A stretch of DNA of 64,000 bases from Polynucleobacter tropicus (GTDB lineage Bacteria; Pseudomonadota; Gammaproteobacteria; Burkholderiales; Burkholderiaceae), in the NCBI RefSeq assembly GCF_013307225.1, contig NZ_CP028942.1, positions 806,001-870,000 on the forward strand. The letters run 5' to 3'. The notes under the pieces were generated by a model that worked only from the letters and a program-made list of their open reading frames with translations, ran no database searches and was not told the DNA's origin. A program made the position numbers and the translations under genes. This document shows, one piece after another, positions 16,909 to 26,509 of the stretch (positions are counted from its first letter, which is position 1; each line of letters begins with the position of its first letter).

Positions 16909-17562
16909 ATGTCATTCAAAAAAGTGCTTCTTTCGCAAAGTTTAGGACTCATTCTTGTCCTGGGTACGCCTTTCGTGGCGCGCGCGGCCGATGCACCTAC
17001 GGATGCTCCAGTGGTTGCGGAAACGGCAGTTCCCAAGGAGAGCATGTTCCAAGCTGGTAAGGCTTACATTGCTAAAGTTTCTGATCGCTTTGCCGATACC
17101 GTCACTGGAAAATCCGAAGAGTTGATTAATCGCGCTATGGAAGTAATTGGCGTGCGTTATCGCTGGGACACGGAGTTACCTCAGTCTGGATTAGATGGCA
17201 GCAGCTTTGTTGGTTATGTGTTCAAAGACAAGTTAGGCTTTTTATTGCCACGCAAGTCCACGCAAATGAGCCGCGTTGGCAAGCCAATTAGTCGCGAAGA
17301 ATTGCAGCCGGGCGATCTCGTGTTTTTCAATACGATGCGCCTCACGTTTTCACATGTGGGCATTTATGTTGGCGACAACAAATTTATCCACTCTCCTTCA
17401 AAGGGCACAAGTGTTCGCGTAGATGACCTTGGCAGTTTGTACTGGGATAAACGCTTTGATGGTGCGCGTCGTCTTGATGGTAGCGACAACTTAGATGACA
17501 GCGAGCGTCAAGAGTTATTGAACGAAGTCAAAAATCTCAAGCGCAAGTCTCGTAGTCTCTAA
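16909..17562 (+). CDS. Exported NlpC/P60-fold protein lacking the catalytic cysteine
   Basis: The 217-residue protein has a signal peptide (about 1-26, ending ARAAD) and an NlpC/P60-like domain (about 65-185): IGVRYRWDTELPQSGLDGSSF, then LQPGDLVFFNT and FSHVGIYVGDNKFIHSPSKG. Active members are periplasmic cysteine peptidases cutting peptidoglycan stem peptides with a Cys-His-polar triad. The usual DCSGF is DGSSF here: codon 97 is GGC (Gly), and the whole protein has no cysteine. The candidate histidines (His149, His161) remain. It is probably non-catalytic, perhaps a binding or regulatory protein, unless a different chemistry is used. A charged C-terminal tail (about 195-217) follows the domain. 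It has its own promoter and is convergent with the patatin gene. Confidence 0.82.
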   Translation: MSFKKVLLSQSLGLILVLGTPFVARAADAPTDAPVVAETAVPKESMFQAGKAYIAKVSDRFADTVTGKSEELINRAMEVIGVRYRWDTELPQSGLDGSSFVGYVFKDKLGFLLPRKSTQMSRVGKPISREELQPGDLVFFNTMRLTFSHVGIYVGDNKFIHSPSKGTSVRVDDLGSLYWDKRFDGARRLDGSDNLDDSERQELLNEVKNLKRKSRSL

Positions 17563-17600
17563 TTCAGCTTCCTAAAAAGCTCCGCCAGCTCTTATAGAGC

Positions 17601-18497
17601 CTAACCTTTCAGCTTTTCCTTAATTAATCCCATTTGCTCCTGGGTGGCCACTTCGCCGGCTAGAATTGCCGCGTTTCGGGATCTAAAGTCGCTGCCACTC
17701 ATTTGCTTTAAATGTGGTGTGATGACGATATCCGCACTTTTTAATTCAAACTGATTAATGCTCCTTTGCATAATCGAAATGGTTTGTTGGAGCACCCCAA
17801 GTGTGCCGCTTGCATCTTGATGAACTGGCTCGGAAGAGATGTTGACTGCAATCACTAAGGTTGCCCCCATTTGCTTTGCATAACTTACTGGCACTGGTGC
17901 AACTAAGCCGCCATCAACATATTCTTTGCCACCAATGACGGTTGGCTGAAATACTCCAGGAATGCTGCAGGAGGCGCGAACGGCTTGGCCGGTATTTCCG
18001 GTGCGGAACAATACGCCTTTACCGGATTGCAATTCTGTTGCAACAATTCCCAGTGGAATACGCATTTGTTCGATGGATTTGTTCTGCACTTCACGATTAA
18101 TCATGTTTTGTAGAGCATCACCTTTAATTAATCCGCCAAAGCGTCCCGCAAACGGCAAGCCCCAGTCAGCAATCGTCGCTTCATCTAAATTCAGGGCAAG
18201 TCGATTTAAGTCATTTCCAGTTGCACCGGAAGCGAGTAGGGCGGCAATAACGCTGCCTGCACTACTGCCCACAACGATATCGGGTCGAACTCCTTGGGCT
18301 TCGAGCACTTTAATGACGCCCACATGCGCAAAGCCTCGGGCAGCGCCAGCTCCCAAAACTAGTCCAACAACCGGCTTTTTTGAACCCATGAGACTGCATG
18401 AGCTAAGACCGCCCATGCTTAAAAGAGAGGCAATTCCAAGGCCCAGCGCTTGACGGCGACCAGGAGAGATCGAGGTTTTTGATGAATTCAGGTGCAT
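17601..18497 (-). CDS. Patatin-like phospholipase, predicted lipoprotein (RssA-like)
   Basis: The 298-residue protein carries the patatin elements: oxyanion-hole loop GAGAARGFAH (49-58), nucleophile GSSAG (77-81, Ser79) and the catalytic Asp in VDGGLVAP (Asp195). These proteins hydrolyse acyl esters of lipids. The N-terminus has a basic GRR pair, a hydrophobic stretch and LSSC (31-34), a lipobox, so the mature protein is probably anchored to a membrane by Cys34; a Tat route is possible. It is convergent with the NlpC-like gene, and its start overlaps the region holding the predicted divergent scpB promoter. Confidence 0.88.
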   Translation of the reverse strand: MHLNSSKTSISPGRRQALGLGIASLLSMGGLSSCSLMGSKKPVVGLVLGAGAARGFAHVGVIKVLEAQGVRPDIVVGSSAGSVIAALLASGATGNDLNRLALNLDEATIADWGLPFAGRFGGLIKGDALQNMINREVQNKSIEQMRIPLGIVATELQSGKGVLFRTGNTGQAVRASCSIPGVFQPTVIGGKEYVDGGLVAPVPVSYAKQMGATLVIAVNISSEPVHQDASGTLGVLQQTISIMQRSINQFELKSADIVITPHLKQMSGSDFRSRNAAILAGEVATQEQMGLIKEKLKG

Positions 18498-18527
18498 TTG
18501 GCTATTGTATTGAGCCTACCTTATAAT
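18498..18527 (+). promoter_or_regulatory. Predicted promoter upstream of scpB
   Basis: TTGGCT (18498-18503) and a perfect TATAAT (18522-18527) are 18 bases apart. The expected start near 18534 would leave a leader of about 150 bases before the scpB ATG. Confidence 0.5.
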
Positions 18528-18533
18528 GGGCTC

Positions 18534-18681
18534 ACGGTGAACGAAAAAGACTTCGTGCAGTGCGGGCAATTCCCAAACTAGAAATCAGATGGATTGTCCG
18601 TAGTCGCTAGAAAACACCCAACCCATTACTGAAATACATTGATAAGAGTCTAATCAGGAAATTCCTGATAGCCCAATTTTT
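18534..18681 (+). other. Long scpB 5' leader with a hairpin at its end
   Basis: This stretch holds no recognised gene. Inverted arms at 18653-18660 and 18662-18669 (core hairpin ATCAGG/CCTGAT) end 12 bases before the ATG, followed by a run of five T. No clear Shine-Dalgarno sequence lies next to the ATG. A 14-codon GTG-started reading frame begins at 18537, but nothing supports its use. A translational control or attenuation role is possible but unproven. Confidence 0.3.
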
Positions 18682-19434
18682 ATGGACGATCATAACAAGC
18701 GCGTTATTGAAACAGCTCTCCTGTGTGCTCAGGAGCCGCTCACTGTAGCTGACCTGTCACGTCTATTTGTAGAAGACATCACTACAGCAGATATTGATGA
18801 AGCACTCGTAGAGTTGCAGCGCGCTTGGGATGACAAGGGCATGGAGCTTGTGCATATCGCAACTGGCTGGCGCTTCCAAAGTCGTTTGTCTATGCGCGAG
18901 TATTTGGATCGCCTTACACCAGAGAAGCCACCAAAGTACTCACGTGCCGTGCTGGAAACCTTGGCAATTATTGCTTACCGCCAACCGGTAACCCGTGGCG
19001 AGATCGAAGAGATTCGCGGCGTTGCTGTGAGTAGTAACGTAATGAAGCAATTAGAAGATCGTGGCTGGGTAGAAGTGATTGGCCATAAAGACACCGTTGG
19101 TCGTCCAGGTTTATACGCCACTACAAAACAATTCTTAGATGATTTGAGTCTCACCAATTTACAAAGCCTGCCAATCTTGGAAGATGCTGCGCCAATGGCT
19201 GCCGCAGAACAGTTAGGTCAAGCAGTAATTGAGTTTGATCCAAGCGCAACAGTAGAGACAGTAATTATCGAAGAATCTGAAGTTTCTGAAATCACCGAAA
19301 GCACAGAAGCTGGTGAAGAAAATACAGAAGCAGTGGTAGAAGATGCAGCAGAAGAACCAACGCAAGAAGCAACAGAAGAAACCGCAGAAGAAATAAGCCC
19401 TGAGTCTGACAAGCAAGCAGACGAAACAAAATAA
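18682..19434 (+). CDS. scpB: Segregation and condensation protein B
   Basis: Residues 1-170 match ScpB: paired winged-helix domains with [14 protein letters not shown], the [28 protein letters not shown] core (about 88-115) and [10 protein letters not shown]. ScpB binds ScpA and the SMC ATPase in the condensin complex that organises the chromosome. Residues 190-250 form an acidic, Glu/Thr/Ala-rich tail with no predicted fold, as in many proteobacterial ScpB proteins. No scpA gene precedes it; upstream lies a divergent patatin gene and a long leader. rluB starts 6 bases after the stop, a common scpB-rluB pairing. Confidence 0.93.
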   Translation: MDDHNKRVIETALLCAQEPLTVADLSRLFVEDITTADIDEALVELQRAWDDKGMELVHIATGWRFQSRLSMREYLDRLTPEKPPKYSRAVLETLAIIAYRQPVTRGEIEEIRGVAVSSNVMKQLEDRGWVEVIGHKDTVGRPGLYATTKQFLDDLSLTNLQSLPILEDAAPMAAAEQLGQAVIEFDPSATVETVIIEESEVSEITESTEAGEENTEAVVEDAAEEPTQEATEETAEEISPESDKQADETK

Positions 19435-19440
19435 TTTGTA

Positions 19441-21207
19441 ATGACAAGCTCTAACGAAAACGATTCAACCCCAGTAGTTCCCGCAGCAGCTTCAAACCAT
19501 AGCGATCATCAGTCCTCACAAGCAGGCGCCGATCAATCGGAAAATGGTGAGCGTAGCTCGCGTGAAGATCGGGGTCCACGTCATCCGCGACGCGCAGGAA
19601 CGGGTAAACACCCCTTTAATAAGAAGCGCCCATTCAATAAAGATAAGCAACGCCGCGATGGTCGCGAGGGGGATCAGCAAAATGGTCCTCGCGAAGGCAG
19701 CAGCAATCAGGGTTCTAAGTTCGCCCCCAATCCAGCAGAGGCAGAGGCTTTATTTGCTTCCGTAGTATCTGGTGAATTTGACGCGGCATTGGATGCTCCT
19801 GAAGTAGTTGAGGTAAAGAATCCCGAAGGTTTGAATGAGAATGAAATCTCGCATCAGACTGGAGCGGAGCGTCGTGCGCAACGTGCTCAACGTTCGCGTG
19901 AGGATGAAGACTCTGATGCGCCTACCGAAGAAGAAATGAGTAGTTTGCAATTTGCCAATATTGACGAATTGCCTTTGAGCTTACGTGATGAAGTTTGGTC
20001 TGATCTTGATGGGTTGGATGATGAAGCGGAAGACGAAGACACTGTTAAGTTACACAAGGTGCTGGCTGATGCTGGCATGGGCTCACGCCGCGACATGGAG
20101 GATTTGATTATTCAAGGTCGCGTGTCAGTGAATGGTTTGCCTGCCCATATCGGTCAACGCATTGGACCAACAGATCAAGTACGTATTAATGGCAAACAAG
20201 TTCATCGCAAGATACAAACAAAACCACCGCGCGTGATCATGTATCACAAGCCTGCTGGTGAGATCGTGAGCCAGTCAGATCCAGAGGGTCGCCCAACTGT
20301 ATTTGATCGTTTACCAAAGCCACGACAAGGCCGCTGGATTGCGGTAGGGCGCTTAGACTTTAATACCGAAGGTTTGTTGCTGTTTACAACTTCTGGTGAA
20401 TTGGCGAATCGTTTAATGCACCCACGTTATGGCGTTGAGCGTGAATACGCTGTGCGCATCTTGGGTGAATTGAGTCAGGATAATACCGCGCAACTGAAGA
20501 GTGGCATCAAACTCGATGATGGCCAAGCACGATTTTTGCGTTTAGCAATGGGTGGTGGCGACGGCGCTAATCGTTGGTATCACGTTGCGCTTACTGAAGG
20601 TCGTAATCGCGAAGTGCGTCGTATGTTTGAGGCGGTGGGCCACACAGTTTCTCGTTTGATTCGTACTCGTTACGGCATGTTCTTATTGCCCCCACGTTTG
20701 CGTCGCGGTAAGTGGGAAGAAGTTTCTCCTGAAGGTGTAGCAAGTTTGATGAAATCGGCTGGCTTGAAAGTGCCTCAGGCGCAAGATAAAAATCGCGGCT
20801 CTCATTCAGGTGGGCAAGGTCGCAATCCTTCCGCGGAAGATTTCCAGCCCGATCCAATGCAAACCTCAGTTTCTTATTGGGGCTCACGCGATGCCTTAAC
20901 TCTGGCTAGCGGTCACCATGGCATGACTCATCAGGGTAAAAATGCCAAATCCGGCGGTTCTGGAGATGGTCGTGGGCCTTTCCGTGGACGGACACAGGGC
21001 GGTAGACCTGGTCAAGGTGGCCAAGGAGGTCAGGGCGGTAATGGCCAAGGTCGAAATAAGGGCAAAAAGGTCCACCACGGCCAATCTGCTTTTGTCACTG
21101 GGAACCCCCAAAATCCTGGCAATGGTCCTAAACGGGGTGCGCCAAAAGGTAAAAAACCCTTTCATAAGGGCCCTAGAAAACCTCGAAATCCCAGCGAAAG
21201 CTTCTGA
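19441..21207 (+). CDS. rluB: 23S rRNA pseudouridine synthase RluB with long disordered extensions
   Basis: The 588-residue protein is about twice the size of E. coli RluB. The folded core is residues 200-440: an S4 RNA-binding domain ([20 protein letters not shown]) and the RsuA/RluB catalytic domain with [14 protein letters not shown], whose Asp is the nucleophile, and [15 protein letters not shown]. It makes pseudouridine in the 23S rRNA peptidyl-transferase region (position 2605 in E. coli). The N-terminal 200 residues (Arg/Lys/Asn-rich, then acidic) and the C-terminal 130 (Gly/Gln/Lys-rich) are low-complexity tails likely to bind RNA. Such tails are usual in Burkholderiales. Confidence 0.93.
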   Translation: MTSSNENDSTPVVPAAASNHSDHQSSQAGADQSENGERSSREDRGPRHPRRAGTGKHPFNKKRPFNKDKQRRDGREGDQQNGPREGSSNQGSKFAPNPAEAEALFASVVSGEFDAALDAPEVVEVKNPEGLNENEISHQTGAERRAQRAQRSREDEDSDAPTEEEMSSLQFANIDELPLSLRDEVWSDLDGLDDEAEDEDTVKLHKVLADAGMGSRRDMEDLIIQGRVSVNGLPAHIGQRIGPTDQVRINGKQVHRKIQTKPPRVIMYHKPAGEIVSQSDPEGRPTVFDRLPKPRQGRWIAVGRLDFNTEGLLLFTTSGELANRLMHPRYGVEREYAVRILGELSQDNTAQLKSGIKLDDGQARFLRLAMGGGDGANRWYHVALTEGRNREVRRMFEAVGHTVSRLIRTRYGMFLLPPRLRRGKWEEVSPEGVASLMKSAGLKVPQAQDKNRGSHSGGQGRNPSAEDFQPDPMQTSVSYWGSRDALTLASGHHGMTHQGKNAKSGGSGDGRGPFRGRTQGGRPGQGGQGGQGGNGQGRNKGKKVHHGQSAFVTGNPQNPGNGPKRGAPKGKKPFHKGPRKPRNPSESF

Positions 21208-21247
21208 TTTTTAACAGTTTTCCCTAGAAATCCCTCCAAAAATCCGC

Positions 21248-21390
21248 TACAATTTAGGTCTTGCAACACAAATAGTTGCAAGTGTTGTTACCGACTGATG
21301 TTGCGATCAACGTAAGTCGGCCTGTTCTGAATTTCGAGAATATGGGCTTTGAAGCCCATTTTTTTTTGCCGTTTTAGTTTGAAGGAAATT
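21248..21390 (+). promoter_or_regulatory. Structured rimP leader with attenuator
   Basis: A TACAAT -10 box (21248-21253; no convincing -35) precedes a leader with three predicted stems. The first is CTTGCAAC/GTTGCAAG (21260-21283). The second is CCGACT/AGTCGG (21291-21320) with an inner TTG/CAA pair. The third is an intrinsic terminator at 21342-21367. All lie before the rimP GTG. Termination ahead of rimP would set expression of the downstream nusA, infB, rbfA and truB genes. The structures are read directly; regulation is inferred. Confidence 0.6.
21342..21367 (+). terminator. Intrinsic terminator in the rimP leader
   Basis: The stem ATGGGCT/AGCCCAT has a TTGA loop and is followed by nine T. 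It ends only 23 bases before the rimP start, inside what should be the operon's 5' leader, so it probably acts as an attenuator as well as ending rluB transcription. Confidence 0.75.
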
Positions 21391-21882
21391 GTGAGAGATC
21401 AGCAGATCATTGCTGCAGAGTTGGAAAACCTAGGTTACACGCTGGTGGATATCGAGCGCGAAGCCGGCGGTTTGCTGCGCGTCACAATCGAAAACCCTGA
21501 CTACGAACGATTGATCACGGTAATGGACTGTGAAAAGGTGAGCCATCAATTGAGTTACACCTTGCCAGTTGAAAACATTCCTTACGAGCGCTTAGAGATT
21601 TCTTCTCCAGGCTTGGATCGTCCAGTAAAGAGTGCTGCAGATTTTGACCGTTTCGCTGGTATGGAGGTGGATTTGAAGTTGCGTGTTGCTGTTGGCAACC
21701 GTAAAAATTTTCGTGGTGTGTTGCAAGGTTTGCTGAGCGGTGAATTGGATTCGCCTGATGCGAAATTTGGTTTGGTGTTCGAGGCAGCTGATGGTCAGCC
21801 GTCTCAATTGGAGTTTTCTTTAGCCGAGGTCGATAAGACTCGGTTGGTCCCTGTTATTGATTTCAAAGGAAGAAAGTCATGA
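21391..21882 (+). CDS. rimP: Ribosome maturation factor RimP
   Basis: The 163-residue protein matches RimP: an N-terminal domain with [21 protein letters not shown] and the conserved [21 protein letters not shown] segment (about 71-91), then a C-terminal SH3-like barrel. RimP assists 30S subunit assembly. GTG 21391 is taken as the start because AAGGA lies about five bases upstream and the family N-terminus aligns there. The TTG at 21349 would fall inside the leader terminator. The stop overlaps the nusA start (ATGA), giving the classic rimP-nusA-infB order. Confidence 0.93.
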   Translation: MRDQQIIAAELENLGYTLVDIEREAGGLLRVTIENPDYERLITVMDCEKVSHQLSYTLPVENIPYERLEISSPGLDRPVKSAADFDRFAGMEVDLKLRVAVGNRKNFRGVLQGLLSGELDSPDAKFGLVFEAADGQPSQLEFSLAEVDKTRLVPVIDFKGRKS

Positions 21883-23360
21883 GCCGAGAAGTTCTCATGT
21901 TGGCAGACGCGCTAGCGCGTGAAAAGAACGTTGATCAAGCGATTGTGTTTGAGGCGCTTGAAATGGCGTTGGCATCAGCCACAAAGAAACGTTATGCAAC
22001 CGAAGACGTGGATATTCGCGTATCGATCGATCGCGATTCAGGTGAATATGAAACCTTCCGTCGCTGGTTGGTAGTGCCAGATGAAGCTGGTCTACAAGAG
22101 CCGGATAAGGAAATTTTGCAATTCGAGGCAAAAGAGCAAATCTCTGACATCGAAGTAGGAGACTACATTGAAGAGCAGATCGAATCTTTGGCTTTCGGAC
22201 GTATTGGCGCCCAAGCTGCAAAGCAAGTCATTCTGCAACGCATTCGTGATGCTGAGCGCGAGCAAATTTTGAATGATTACCTCGAACGTGGCGAGAAAGT
22301 CATGACGGGTACTGTTAAGCGTGCCGACAAAAATGGTTTGATTATTGAATCAGGTCGTGTTGAAGCATTGTTGCGCCGTGATCAGATGATTCCAAAAGAG
22401 AACTTGCGTTCTGGCGATCGTGTACGCGCATATATCTTGAAAGTGGATCGTGAAGCACGCGGTCCACAAATTGAACTTTCCCGTACTTGCCCAGAGTTCT
22501 TGATTAAGTTATTCGAGAATGAAGTTCCAGAGATGGAGCAGGGTCTTCTTGAGATTAAGGGTGCTGCTCGTGATCCAGGCGTACGCGCGAAGATTGCTGT
22601 TATCACTTATGACAAACGTATTGATCCAATTGGAACTTGCGTAGGCGTTCGTGGAACTCGCGTTACTGCAGTGCGCAATGAAGTTGCTGGCGAGGCGGTT
22701 GATATCGTTTTATGGTCTGAAGATCCAGCGCAATTTGTGATTGGCGCTTTAGCTCCAGCACAAGTATCCTCCATCGTGGTTGACGAAGAGCGTCACGCGA
22801 TGGATGTGGTAGTTGACGAAGAGAATTTGGCAATCGCGATTGGCCGTAGCGGTCAAAACGTTCGCTTGGCGAGCGATTTGACAGGCTGGCAGATCAACAT
22901 CATGACTCCTGAAGAGTCTGCAGAGAAGACGGAAAAAGAAGCTTCATCTGTACGTCAGTTGTTTATGGATAAGTTGGATGTTGATCAAGAGGTTGCTGAT
23001 ATTTTGATTGAAGAGGGCTTCAATACATTGGAAGAAGTGGCTTATGTGCCGCTCTCTGAAATGTTAGAAATCGATTCATTCGATGAGGACACCGTAAATG
23101 AGTTGCGTACCCGCGCTCGTGATTCCTTGTTAACCATGGAATTGGCAAAAGAAGAGCGTATTGGCGAAGTGTCTCAAGACCTGCGCTCATTGGAAGGCAT
23201 GACTCCTGAATTGATCGCAAAGCTTGCTGACAATCAAGTGCATACCCGTGATGACCTCGCTGAACTGGCTGTTGATGAGCTGGTTGAGGCAACACAAATT
23301 GACGAAGATACTGCGAAAACGCTCATCATGAAAGCGCGCGAACATTGGTTTACTTCATGA
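21879..23360 (+). CDS. nusA: Transcription termination/antitermination factor NusA
   Basis: The 493-residue protein has the full NusA layout: N-terminal RNA-polymerase-binding domain (1-125), S1 domain (about 130-200, [20 protein letters not shown]), two KH domains (about 225-345, with [14 protein letters not shown] and [13 protein letters not shown]) and two C-terminal acidic repeats (about 360-490) ending EHWFTS. It modulates pausing, intrinsic termination and antitermination and binds RNA polymerase. In E. coli NusA feeds back on its own operon, and the leader terminator upstream gives a possible site for that here. Confidence 0.97.
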   Translation: MSREVLMLADALAREKNVDQAIVFEALEMALASATKKRYATEDVDIRVSIDRDSGEYETFRRWLVVPDEAGLQEPDKEILQFEAKEQISDIEVGDYIEEQIESLAFGRIGAQAAKQVILQRIRDAEREQILNDYLERGEKVMTGTVKRADKNGLIIESGRVEALLRRDQMIPKENLRSGDRVRAYILKVDREARGPQIELSRTCPEFLIKLFENEVPEMEQGLLEIKGAARDPGVRAKIAVITYDKRIDPIGTCVGVRGTRVTAVRNEVAGEAVDIVLWSEDPAQFVIGALAPAQVSSIVVDEERHAMDVVVDEENLAIAIGRSGQNVRLASDLTGWQINIMTPEESAEKTEKEASSVRQLFMDKLDVDQEVADILIEEGFNTLEEVAYVPLSEMLEIDSFDEDTVNELRTRARDSLLTMELAKEERIGEVSQDLRSLEGMTPELIAKLADNQVHTRDDLAELAVDELVEATQIDEDTAKTLIMKAREHWFTS

Positions 23361-23373
23361 GAGGAAGTAGTAC

Positions 23374-26127
23374 ATGGCAACAACAACAGTAAAAGTACTC
23401 GCTAAGGAGCTGAAAAGAACTTCGGCTGACCTCTTAGAGCAATTAAAGGCAGCCGGGATCGATAAAGGTTCTGAGGACGAGAGCATTACCGATAAGGACA
23501 AAACAGCCTTACTTGAGTATTTACAAAAAGCTCATGGAAATGCTGAGGCGGGCGCTCGTAAAAAGATCACTTTAATTAAGCGTGAGAGCTCTGAAATTCG
23601 TCAGGCGGATTCTGCCGGACGTACTCGAACCGTGCAAGTTGAGGTTCGTAAAAAGCGAGTCTTGGTAAAGCGTGGAGATGAGGCTGCAGCTCCTGCTGCT
23701 GAAGCCTCAAAGCCAACGAAGGCTGCTACAGCTGCACCGGCTAAACCAATTCTGACAGAAGAAGAGTTGGAGAAGCGTGCAGCGGAAGCAACTCGCCAAG
23801 CTGAGTTATTGGCTCGTCAAGAAGCTGAAATGAAAGCTGCTGAAGAGGCGCGTCAAAAAGAGGCGGCAACTCCAGCGGAAAAAGAAGAGCAAGCAACAAA
23901 AGAAGCATCTGAAGCTGCGGCTGAGAAAAAAGCACAAGCGGATAAAGCGGCAAAAGAATTAGCCGCTGCCAAAGAAAAAGAGTTGACCGATCTTCGTGCT
24001 CGACGCGCCGCTGCTGAGGCGGAAGCTTTAGCAATTCGCGACATGATGAGTGCGCCAGCGCGTGTTTTAAAGGCACCAAGCGAAGTTGCTGCTGAAGAAG
24101 CGAAAAAAGGTACTTTGCACAAACCTGCAAAAGCAGAAGGCGCGGAAGATAAGAAAAAACCAGCAAAGGTCGGCGGTAAGACGATTAAGTCTTCTGAAAC
24201 ATCATCAACCTGGCAAGAAGAGGGCGCCAAAAAGCCTGGCGGTGGCCTGAAAACTCGTGGTGATACTTCTGGTGGTGTGGGCGGATGGCGTACTGGCGGA
24301 GCTCGCAAGAAGCAACGTCAAATCGCTGAAGCAAACGTGGATACCAATTTCCAGGTGCCTACTGAGCCTATCGTGCGCGATGTAAACGTTCCAGAAACAA
24401 TTACTGTTGCCGAGTTAGCTCATGCAATGGCGGTGAAGAGTGCTGAAGTTATTAAGTTGTTAATGGGTATGGGCCAAATGGTCACCATTAACCAAGTGCT
24501 TGATCAAGATACTGCGATGATTCTCGTTGAAGAAATGGGTCACCGTGCCCATGCTGCGAAGTTGGATGATCCAGACTTAGATCTTGGCGCTGAAGGTCAT
24601 GATGCCGAGCTATTGCCACGCCCACCAGTGGTTACGGTAATGGGTCACGTTGACCACGGTAAGACTTCTTTGCTTGACAAGATTCGTACTGCAAAAGTCG
24701 CCTCTGGCGAAGCTGGTGGTATTACTCAGCACATTGGCGCATACCACGTAGAAACACCACGCGGCATGATTACCTTCCTCGATACTCCGGGTCACGAAGC
24801 GTTTACCGCAATGCGTGCTCGTGGTGCGAAGGCAACCGACATTGTGATTCTGGTAGTTGCAGCTGACGATGGTGTGATGCCGCAAACCAAAGAAGCAATT
24901 CATCATGCAATCGCAGGTGGAGTTCCTTTAGTCGTTGCAATTAACAAGATTGATAAACCTGAAGCTAATCCTGAGCGTGTAAAAACAGAATTAGTTGCTG
25001 AGCAAGTGGTTCCAGAGGAATACGGTGGTGATGTGCCATTTGTTCCTGTGTCTGCAAAATCAGGCGAAGGCATTGATGCATTATTAGAGAACGTTCTCTT
25101 GCAAGCAGAAATCTTGGAACTGAAAGCTCCTAAAGATGCGCCTGCTCAAGGTCTCGTGATTGAGGCAAGATTGGATAAAGGTAAGGGTGCTGTGGCAACC
25201 GTACTAGTTCAGTCAGGTACGCTCAAGCGCGGTGATATGTTGTTGGCTGGCTCTACTTTTGGTCGTGTTCGTGCGATGTTGGATGAAAACGGTAAGCCTT
25301 GTAATGAAGCTGGTCCCTCTATTCCAGTGGAAATTCAAGGTTTGGCAGAAGTGCCTGCCGCTGGTGAAACAGTTCAGGTTGTGCCAGATGAGCGTAAGGC
25401 TCGTGAGATTGCGCTCTTCCGTCAAGGTAAGTTCCGTGATGTGAAGCTGGCAAAACAACAGGCTGTCAAGCTCGAGACCATGATGGAAAACATGGGTGAG
25501 GGTGCGATTGAGGCGAAGTTGTTGCCATTGATCATCAAGGCGGACGTACAGGGCTCTCAAGAAGCGTTGTCACAATCATTGTTAAAGCTCTCTACGCCAG
25601 AAGTGAAGGTGCAGATTGTTCACGCAGCTGTGGGTGGCATTACCGAAACTGACGTGAACTTGGCAGTTGCTTCTAAGGCAGTCATTATTGGCTTTAACTC
25701 ACGTGCTGATGCTGCTGCGCGTAAGTTAGCTGAGAACAATGGTGTGGATATTCGTTATCACAATATCATTTATGACGCGGTAGATGAAGTGAAACTCGCT
25801 CTGAGCGGTATGTTGACTCCAGATAAGAAAGAGGAAGTCACTGGTTTGGTCGAAATCCGTCAAGTCTTCTTAGTATCTAAAGTTGGCGCAATTGCGGGTT
25901 GCTTGGTGGTTGACGGCGTTGTTAAACGCACATCAAGCGTTCGTCTCTTGCGTGATAACGTGGTTATCTGGTCTGGCGAATTGGATTCGCTTAAACGCTT
26001 TAAAGATGATGCAAAAGAAGTTCGCGCCGGCGTTGAGTGCGGTCTGTCGCTAAAAGGTTACAACGACATTAAAGAAGGCGATCAACTCGAAGTATTTGAA
26101 GTAACCGAAGTTGCTCGTTCTCTGTAA
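23374..26127 (+). CDS. infB: Translation initiation factor IF-2
   Basis: The 917-residue GTPase has an IF2_N-type domain at the start (about 1-50), then a long Lys/Ala/Glu-rich coiled region (about 110-300). A second IF2_N-like domain (about 340-395) leads into the G domain with GHVDHGKTS (424-432), DTPGHE (G3) and NKID (G4), followed by domains II-IV that bind initiator tRNA. It brings fMet-tRNA to the 30S subunit. GAGGAAG precedes the ATG. The size is typical for betaproteobacteria. An internal start giving a shorter isoform, as in E. coli, is possible but I did not identify one. Confidence 0.97.
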   Translation: MATTTVKVLAKELKRTSADLLEQLKAAGIDKGSEDESITDKDKTALLEYLQKAHGNAEAGARKKITLIKRESSEIRQADSAGRTRTVQVEVRKKRVLVKRGDEAAAPAAEASKPTKAATAAPAKPILTEEELEKRAAEATRQAELLARQEAEMKAAEEARQKEAATPAEKEEQATKEASEAAAEKKAQADKAAKELAAAKEKELTDLRARRAAAEAEALAIRDMMSAPARVLKAPSEVAAEEAKKGTLHKPAKAEGAEDKKKPAKVGGKTIKSSETSSTWQEEGAKKPGGGLKTRGDTSGGVGGWRTGGARKKQRQIAEANVDTNFQVPTEPIVRDVNVPETITVAELAHAMAVKSAEVIKLLMGMGQMVTINQVLDQDTAMILVEEMGHRAHAAKLDDPDLDLGAEGHDAELLPRPPVVTVMGHVDHGKTSLLDKIRTAKVASGEAGGITQHIGAYHVETPRGMITFLDTPGHEAFTAMRARGAKATDIVILVVAADDGVMPQTKEAIHHAIAGGVPLVVAINKIDKPEANPERVKTELVAEQVVPEEYGGDVPFVPVSAKSGEGIDALLENVLLQAEILELKAPKDAPAQGLVIEARLDKGKGAVATVLVQSGTLKRGDMLLAGSTFGRVRAMLDENGKPCNEAGPSIPVEIQGLAEVPAAGETVQVVPDERKAREIALFRQGKFRDVKLAKQQAVKLETMMENMGEGAIEAKLLPLIIKADVQGSQEALSQSLLKLSTPEVKVQIVHAAVGGITETDVNLAVASKAVIIGFNSRADAAARKLAENNGVDIRYHNIIYDAVDEVKLALSGMLTPDKKEEVTGLVEIRQVFLVSKVGAIAGCLVVDGVVKRTSSVRLLRDNVVIWSGELDSLKRFKDDAKEVRAGVECGLSLKGYNDIKEGDQLEVFEVTEVARSL

Positions 26128-26139
26128 GTTGTAGTCAAT

Positions 26140-26508
26140 ATGCATAAGACTAGCCCGCATCGTAACCAGCGTCTCGCCGATCAAATTCAGCGAGACCTGG
26201 CTGAGCTTATTCCGCGCGAGTTGCGTAGCTCTAGCTTAGGTTTGATTACTTTACAAAGTGTTGAGCTCTCTCCGGACTTGGCTCATGCCAAAGTATTTTT
26301 CACTGTATTGGGTGCTGAGCCTGAGCATGCATTAAATGCCTTGCAAGAAAAGGCCGGTTATTTGCATTCATTGCTATTCAAGCGTTTGCACATTCATACC
26401 GTACCGACTTTGCATTTTCATTATGACAACTCTGTTGAGCATGGCATCGAAATGTCGAGATTGATCGATAAGGCAGTAGAAAGCGATCATCAGGATGAGA
26501 ATCCTTAA
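26140..26508 (+). CDS. rbfA: 30S ribosome-binding factor RbfA
   Basis: This 122-residue KH-type protein matches Rbf[21 protein letters not shown] (10-29), then [17 protein letters not shown] (49-65) and the [21 protein letters not shown]-terminal motif. It binds the 30S subunit, helps 16S rRNA 5'-end maturation and supports growth in the cold. It lies 12 bases after infB and directly before truB in the conserved operon. Confidence 0.96.
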   Translation: MHKTSPHRNQRLADQIQRDLAELIPRELRSSSLGLITLQSVELSPDLAHAKVFFTVLGAEPEHALNALQEKAGYLHSLLFKRLHIHTVPTLHFHYDNSVEHGIEMSRLIDKAVESDHQDENP

Positions 26509-26509
26509 T

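Noticed and set aside
17962..18453. 163-codon plus-strand frame inside the patatin gene
   Set aside because: It is antisense to a gene with full catalytic motifs, and its Pro/Ala/Thr-rich sequence is typical of a shadow frame.
21349..21390. TTG start adding 14 residues to RimP
   Set aside because: It lies inside the leader terminator hairpin, and the family N-terminus aligns at GTG 21391 with a ribosome site.
23741..24308. Two long minus-strand open frames (141 and 151 codons) inside infB
   Set aside because: They mirror the Lys/Ala/Glu-rich coding strand of IF-2, have no ribosome site and resemble no protein; the bias explains their length.
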